This document shows, in pieces, positions 58,769 through 64,000 of a stretch of 64,000 nucleotides of DNA. How positions within the stretch are numbered: the first letter of the stretch is position 1; the number at the start of each line of letters is the position of its first letter. The stretch spans positions 103,220 through 167,219 of the forward strand of contig DASXGX010000070.1 of the NCBI GenBank assembly GCA_036488815.1. The letters run 5' to 3'. The notes under the pieces were generated by a model. That model was given only the letters and a program-made list of their open reading frames with translations, did no database searches and was not told the origin of the DNA. The DNA is from Roseiarcus sp036488815. GTDB taxonomy: Bacteria; Pseudomonadota; Alphaproteobacteria; Rhizobiales; Beijerinckiaceae. A program made the translations under genes and the position numbers.

Positions 58769-61700
58769 ATGAACCTATCCCTTCGGTTCGGCGGCGACGG
58801 GGATGACAGCCCCAAGGTCTTGTGGGAAGACGACGAACGCATCTTCTGCCGGGGCTGGCGGCTGAGCGCTGACGGGAACCGCAACGCCGCGCTGGCCGTG
58901 CTGCTTGCCGCCGAGCACCCGGCGCCGGCCAGCCTCGATCGCCTCGCACACGAATACGCCTTGAAGGACGTGCTGGATGGCTCGTGGGCTTTGCGCCCCC
59001 TCGGCTTCGGGCGCGAACGAGGGCGGACCACGCTGGTGTTCGACGACCCCGGAGGCGCGCCTCTCAACCGGCTGCTCGGCGCGCCTATGGAAGTCGGGAC
59101 CTTTTTGCGCCTCGCCATCGGCATCGCCGTGGCGCTCGGTCAGGCCCATCAGCGTGGCCTCGTCCACAAAGATGTGAAGCCCGCCCATATCCTGGTCGAC
59201 TGCACGGATGGACATGTGCGGCTCACCGGGTTTGGCGTCGCCTCGCGTCTGTCCCGCGAGCGCCAGGAGCCCGAGCCGCCGGAGCTCATCGCGGGCACGC
59301 TCGCCTATATGGCGCCCGAACAAACCGGCAGGATGAATCGTTCGATCGATTCGCGCAGCGACCTCTATTCGCTCGGCGTCACACTCTACCAGATGCTCAC
59401 CGGGCGTCTGCCGTTTATCGCCGCCGATCCGATGGAGTGGGTTCACTGCCATACGGCGAGGCAACCGACGCCACCCGCCGAGCGGCTGAAGGAGATCCCC
59501 GGCGCCGTGTCGGCGATCGTTATGAGGCTGCTCGCAAAGGCGCCCGAGGAGCGCTATCAGAGCGCCGCCGGCTTGGAGAGCGATCTCAGGCGCTGTCTCG
59601 CAGCGTGGGGCGATAAGCGCCGGATAGACGATTTCCCGCTGGGCGAACACGACACGCCAGACCGGTTGCTGATCCCCGAGAAGCTCTACGGAAGAGCGCG
59701 CGATATCGAGACTTTGCTCGCCGCCTTCGGTCGCATCGTGGAGGGCGGTGCGCCGGAATTGGTGCTGGTCTCCGGCTATTCCGGCATCGGCAAATCTTCG
59801 GTCGTCAACGAGCTGCACCGGGCGCTGGTCTCGTCGCGTGGGCTTTTCGCGTCAGGGAAGTTCGACCAGTACAAGCGCGACATTCCCTATTCGACCCTGG
59901 TGCAGGCCTTTCAGAGCCTCGTGCGGCCGCTTCTCAGCAAGAGCGACGCCGAATTGGCGAATTGGCGCAACGCTATTCTCGACGCGTTGGGCCCTAACGG
60001 ACGGCTGATGGTCGATCTCGTCCCCGAACTGAAGCTCGTCATCGGGGAGCAGCCGCCCGTTACGGAGCTCGAGCCGCAGCAGGCGGCAGGCCGCTTCCAG
60101 CTCGTGGTCCGACGGTTCATCGGCGTCTTCGCCAGGCCGGAGCATCCGCTGGCGCTCTTTCTTGATGATTTGCAATGGCTGGATGCGGCGACGCTCGATT
60201 TGCTCGGCGATCTCTTCACCCGGCCGGATATGCGCCACGTGTTGGTGATCGGCGCCTACCGAGACAATGAAGTCGATTCCGCTCATCCGCTCACGCGAAA
60301 GCTCCAAGCGATTCGCAAAGCGGGCGCGGTCGTGCACGACATCGTTCTAACACCGCTCGGGCGCGACGACTTGGGGCGACTTATCGCGGATTCCATTCGC
60401 TGCGAAATCGAACACGCCGCGCCGCTGGCCCAGCTCGTGCACGAGAAAACGAGCGGCAATCCATTCTTCGCCATTCAGTTCGTCTCTTCGCTTACCGAGG
60501 AGGGATTGCTCACCTTCGACCAAGGCGATGCGCGGTGGTGTTGGGACCTCGATCGCATCAATGCCAAAGGCTACACCGACAATGTGGTCGATCTCCTGGT
60601 CGAGAGGCTGCATCGACTGCCCGTCAACACCCAGAACGCCCTGCAACAGCTCGCCTGCATGGGAAATGAAGCGGATATCGCGCTGCTGCAGATGTTCTAT
60701 CAGAGCTCGTCGGAGGAAATGCACGGCGACCTTTGGGAAGCTGTCCGGGCGGGACTCGTGCTCCGCTCGGAAGGCGCGTACAGGTTTCTCCACGATCGGG
60801 TCCAGGAAGCCGCCTATTCCCTGATTCCGGAACACTCGCGGGCCGCAGTCCATCTGCGCATCGGCAGGGCGCTCACGGCGCAAACGCCGCCGGAGCAGCG
60901 AGAGGCGGCGATATTTGAGATCGTCAATCAGCTCAATCGCGGCGCCGCGCTGGTCGCCGCGGAGGACGAGCGCGAGCAACTGGCCGAGCTCAACCTGATC
61001 GCGGCAAAGCGGGCGAAGGCGTCCACCGCCTATGCTTCGGCGCTCACCTATGTCGTCGGCGGCGCGGCGCTCCTGGCGGAAGACTCCTGGGAGCGCCGGC
61101 ACGAGCTCAGGTTCGGGCTCGAGCTGACCCGAGCCGAATGCGAATTCCAGATTGGCGCCCTAGCGGATGCGGAGCAGCGCCTCACGGCGCTGTTCGCCCA
61201 CGCGGCGACGACGGTCGAACGCGCCAGCGTGACATGCCTGCGGGCCGATCTGTACACGACCCTCGAACAGGGCAGCCGCGCGATCGCCGTCAGTCTCGAC
61301 TACCTCCGGCATCTCGGCGGCGAGTGGTCGCCGCATCCGACGGCGGAGGACGTGCGACGCGAATACCAGCGGATTTGGCCAACTCTCGCAGACCGTCCGA
61401 TCGAGACGCTCGTCGATCTGCCTTTGATGAGCGATCCGGCGTCCCTCGGCACTTTGGATGTTCTGACCAAACTCGCCGCGCCGGCCTGGTATGCGGATGC
61501 GAACTTAGCCTCCCTGGTCATCTCCAGGATTGTCAATCTCAGCCTCGAGAGCGGCAACTGTGACGGCTCGTGCTACGCTTACGTGGCGCTTGGCTTGATC
61601 GCTGGAGAGCGCTTCGGCGACTACCAAGCCGGGTTTCGATTCGGCCGGCTCGGCTGTGACCTTGTGGAACAGCGCGGGCTGACGCGCTTCAAGGCCAGGG

Positions 61701-64000
61701 CGTTTATGATCTTTGGCAGCGTTGTGCTGCCGTGGACGCGAGACGTCCGGTCCGGCCGCGATTTTATACGCCGGGCGTTTGAGGCGGCGAACGCGATCGG
61801 CGATCTCACCTTTGCGGGATACTGCTGCAATCACCTCACCACGAACCTTCTCGCGGCGGGCGATCCGCTGGACGAGGCGCAACGCGAAGCGGAGCGTGGT
61901 CTGGCGTTTACGCGGAAGATCCGGTTCGGTCTCGCCGGCGACGCCATAGCCGGCCACCTCGGACTCGTTCGAACGCTCCGTGGCTTGACGCCGATTTTCG
62001 GCCGCCTTGACGACGAGCATTTCGACGAGCGTCAGATGGAGCGTCGCTTCGCCGAGAACGCTGACCTGACGGGACCGGAGAGCATGTACTGGCCCCGCAA
62101 GCTTCAGGCGCGCTTCTTTGCGGGCGATTATGCGGCGGCCCTCGAGGCGTCGGAGCGCGCGCGACGCATGATTTGGGTGTCGCCATCGCACTTTGAAACG
62201 GCGGAGTATCATTTTTACGGCGCACTTTCTCTGGCGGCGTCGTGGGAATCTGCGACGGCCGGAGAGCGGCCGCAACGCGCCGAGGCTCTCACGGCGCACC
62301 ACCGGCAGCTTGAAATCTGGGCGGCCAACTGCCCGGAGAATTTCGAGAACCGCGCTGCGTTAGTGGGCGCCGAGATCGCGCGCATCGAAGGCCGCGATGG
62401 CGACGCGATGCGCCTTTATGAAACGGCGATCCGCTCGGCCAGTTCAAATGGCTTCGTCCACAACGAGGCGATCGCCTATGAGCGCGCTTCCGCCTTCTAC
62501 AGGGCGCGCGGGTTCGACCAATTCGCCGATCTTTACTTGCGCAACGCCCGCTACGCCTACCTGCGTTGGGGAGCCGATGGGAAGGTGCGGCGCCTCGACG
62601 AGCTCTATCCGTTCCTGAGGGAGGGAGACCAGGAAACCGGCTCGACGAGCACGATCGGCGCCTCGGTCGAACATCTGGACCTTGCGACCGTGATCAAAGT
62701 TTCGCAGGCCGTGTCTGGCGAGATCGTCCTCGAAAACCTGATCAAAACGCTCATGACGATCGCGGTCGAACATGCGGGGGCTGAACGAGGCCTGCTGATT
62801 CTGCCGCGGAAAGACCAATTTTGGATCGAAGCGGAAGCGACAACTGGGCTCGACACGATCGAGGTCAATCTCCGACAGGCGCGCGCAGCGACCTCGGACC
62901 TCCCCGAGTCGATATTGCAGTATGTCATCCGAACCCGGGAACCGGTGATTTCAAATGACGCCTCGAAGGAAAAGCTGTTCGCGGCGGATCGATACGTCAT
63001 TCAAAAGCACGCTCGATCGGTCCTCTGTCTACCGCTCATCAAACAGACTGAGATGGTGGGCGTGCTCTATATCGAAAACAACCTGGCCGCGTCCGTTTTC
63101 ACGCCGGCCCGCATCGCGGTATTGAAGCTGTTGTCGTCGCAGGCGGCGATCTCGTTGGAGAATGCTCGTCTCTATGCCGAATTGATTGGCGAAAACCGAG
63201 ATCGGCGGAGGGCTGAAGACGCACTGCGAGCGAGCGAAGCGCGCTGGCGCAACCTGTTCGAAAATGTCCCGGTCGGCGTCGCCTTGACGGGTTCGCACGC
63301 GCGCTATGTCGCGGCAAACCCCGCGTTTCAGACCATGACCGGCTACTCTGAAGCAGAGCTCCGTAACCGCTCGCCCGCCGACATCACCCATGAGGACGAC
63401 CGCACCGCCAACGAGGTGATCAATACGGCGCTCGCAATCGGGGAGCCGCTCGCTCGGCGCGTCGAAAAGCGCTACCGGCGAAAGGACGGCGGCGTGACCT
63501 GGGCCGAGGTGCGTTCCATCGCGGTTCCCATTGCGGGGAGCGCTCCCCTTTTTGCCGTGGTCGCGGTCGACATCACCGATCGGAAACGGGCCGAGGACGA
63601 TCTGCTGCGCAGCGAAGCTTCGCTTGCCGAGGCGCAGCGGATCAGTCACACAGGCAGCTGGCGATGGACGGTCAGCACCGGCGAGGTTTCCTGGTCTGCG
63701 GAGCACTTCCGCATCTTTGCCTACGATCCGGCGACAACGCGGCCCTCCCTCGCGACCTACATGGAGCGGGTTCACGCTGAGGATAAGCCTTGGCTAGAGA
63801 AAGGTCTCCAGCGCGCCGCGCGCGAAAGAATTCAGTTCCAACATGAGTATCGGATCGTTCTGCCGGATGGAGCGGTCAAGCACCTGCAAAGCATGGGCCA
63901 GCCCGAAATCAGCGAGTCCGGCGACCTCGTATTCGTCGGCACGGTCATGGACGTCACCGAACGCAGACACGCGGAGGAGGCGCTGAGAAACGCTCAGGCG
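58769..64000 (+). CDS. Giant Ser/Thr-kinase-like/AAA/GAF/PAS sensor protein (partial, 3' end outside window)
   Basis: The frame is open for 1744 codons from ATG 58769 to the window edge. Domain order: a Ser/Thr-kinase-like domain (about 20-280; catalytic loop HKDVKP 133-138, GFG 154-156 where DFG is usual, MAPEQTGRMN and DLYSLGVTLYQMLTGRLPF); an AAA ATPase (about 310-650; Walker A GYSGIGKS 336-343, Walker B FLDD ending at 467); a long helical TPR-like region (about 700-1280); a GAF domain (about 1315-1465); and two PAS domains (about 1483-1605 and 1611-1735). Related trifunctional sensors end in a histidine kinase, probably beyond base 64000. The GFG change is usual in this family; the kinase-like part may be a pseudokinase. 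Confidence 0.88.
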   Translation, partial: MNLSLRFGGDGDDSPKVLWEDDERIFCRGWRLSADGNRNAALAVLLAAEHPAPASLDRLAHEYALKDVLDGSWALRPLGFGRERGRTTLVFDDPGGAPLNRLLGAPMEVGTFLRLAIGIAVALGQAHQRGLVHKDVKPAHILVDCTDGHVRLTGFGVASRLSRERQEPEPPELIAGTLAYMAPEQTGRMNRSIDSRSDLYSLGVTLYQMLTGRLPFIAADPMEWVHCHTARQPTPPAERLKEIPGAVSAIVMRLLAKAPEERYQSAAGLESDLRRCLAAWGDKRRIDDFPLGEHDTPDRLLIPEKLYGRARDIETLLAAFGRIVEGGAPELVLVSGYSGIGKSSVVNELHRALVSSRGLFASGKFDQYKRDIPYSTLVQAFQSLVRPLLSKSDAELANWRNAILDALGPNGRLMVDLVPELKLVIGEQPPVTELEPQQAAGRFQLVVRRFIGVFARPEHPLALFLDDLQWLDAATLDLLGDLFTRPDMRHVLVIGAYRDNEVDSAHPLTRKLQAIRKAGAVVHDIVLTPLGRDDLGRLIADSIRCEIEHAAPLAQLVHEKTSGNPFFAIQFVSSLTEEGLLTFDQGDARWCWDLDRINAKGYTDNVVDLLVERLHRLPVNTQNALQQLACMGNEADIALLQMFYQSSSEEMHGDLWEAVRAGLVLRSEGAYRFLHDRVQEAAYSLIPEHSRAAVHLRIGRALTAQTPPEQREAAIFEIVNQLNRGAALVAAEDEREQLAELNLIAAKRAKASTAYASALTYVVGGAALLAEDSWERRHELRFGLELTRAECEFQIGALADAEQRLTALFAHAATTVERASVTCLRADLYTTLEQGSRAIAVSLDYLRHLGGEWSPHPTAEDVRREYQRIWPTLADRPIETLVDLPLMSDPASLGTLDVLTKLAAPAWYADANLASLVISRIVNLSLESGNCDGSCYAYVALGLIAGERFGDYQAGFRFGRLGCDLVEQRGLTRFKARAFMIFGSVVLPWTRDVRSGRDFIRRAFEAANAIGDLTFAGYCCNHLTTNLLAAGDPLDEAQREAERGLAFTRKIRFGLAGDAIAGHLGLVRTLRGLTPIFGRLDDEHFDERQMERRFAENADLTGPESMYWPRKLQARFFAGDYAAALEASERARRMIWVSPSHFETAEYHFYGALSLAASWESATAGERPQRAEALTAHHRQLEIWAANCPENFENRAALVGAEIARIEGRDGDAMRLYETAIRSASSNGFVHNEAIAYERASAFYRARGFDQFADLYLRNARYAYLRWGADGKVRRLDELYPFLREGDQETGSTSTIGASVEHLDLATVIKVSQAVSGEIVLENLIKTLMTIAVEHAGAERGLLILPRKDQFWIEAEATTGLDTIEVNLRQARAATSDLPESILQYVIRTREPVISNDASKEKLFAADRYVIQKHARSVLCLPLIKQTEMVGVLYIENNLAASVFTPARIAVLKLLSSQAAISLENARLYAELIGENRDRRRAEDALRASEARWRNLFENVPVGVALTGSHARYVAANPAFQTMTGYSEAELRNRSPADITHEDDRTANEVINTALAIGEPLARRVEKRYRRKDGGVTWAEVRSIAVPIAGSAPLFAVVAVDITDRKRAEDDLLRSEASLAEAQRISHTGSWRWTVSTGEVSWSAEHFRIFAYDPATTRPSLATYMERVHAEDKPWLEKGLQRAARERIQFQHEYRIVLPDGAVKHLQSMGQPEISESGDLVFVGTVMDVTERRHAEEALRNAQA

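Overview
The window looks like a chromosome segment of a GC-rich alphaproteobacterium, most likely of the order Hyphomicrobiales (Rhizobiales). Pointers are a consensus EcfG general-stress promoter, a BA14K-family surface protein, REP-like intergenic hairpins, dense ABC-importer catabolic islands, and a PxpABC plus biotin carboxylase operon. I cannot name the genus. Reading is dense on both strands, with frequent 4-base start/stop overlaps and several GTG or TTG starts.

1-14.8 kb is a mixed housekeeping and accessory stretch: the end of a SulP-type transporter, Mog, a DUF892 ferritin-like stress protein behind an EcfG promoter, a UvrD-type helicase, an AT-rich orphan gene (3913-4767), a DUF4239 membrane protein, an intact DUF72 gene plus a decayed second copy, a cupin, an SDR, tRNA-Ser(CGA), a surface acyltransferase, a frameshifted phage-type integrase remnant, a ClpP-fold periplasmic protein, a BA14K protein, a Nudix hydrolase and a COG0523 metal-chaperone GTPase with a small CxxC partner.

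14.8-37.2 kb is a nitrogen-heterocycle catabolic island. It opens with a solute-binding protein lacking an evident export signal, coupled to a GntR regulator that has two DNA-binding domains. A long plus-strand unit (17.4-32.8 kb) follows: a PotABCD-like importer with two ATPases, one of which lacks the switch histidine, two SDR dehydrogenases, a Tat-exported binding protein, two amidases, a cyclic-imide-hydrolase-like deacetylase-fold enzyme, the hydantoinase/oxoprolinase pair HyuA-HyuB, and a kynurenine-formamidase/isatin-hydrolase-type cyclase. Facing it on the minus strand is pxpA-accB-accC-pxpB-pxpC (5-oxoprolinase). Four unrelated families that open cyclic amide rings therefore sit within about 12 kb, which points to import and stepwise hydrolysis of a cyclic imide, hydantoin or lactam.

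37.3-45 kb matches the gene content of the pseudomonad itaconate-degradation locus: LysR, itaconyl-CoA hydratase, acyl-CoA dehydrogenase, MmgE/PrpD, citramalyl-CoA lyase, itaconate CoA-transferase and a second LysR.

45-58.4 kb is a second transport and catabolism island, probably controlled by a divergent GntR repressor through a 13-bp palindrome. Two ribose-type ABC importers (one with its two permeases fused) flank an SDR, a lambda-crystallin/carnitine-dehydrogenase-like enzyme, a beta-keto acid cleavage enzyme and an SMP-30 lactonase. This order suggests an unassigned route in which a polyol or sugar acid is oxidised to a beta-keto acid and cleaved with acetyl-CoA.

58.8-64 kb holds the first 1744 codons of a giant Ser/Thr-kinase-like/AAA/GAF/PAS sensor protein that runs off the window.
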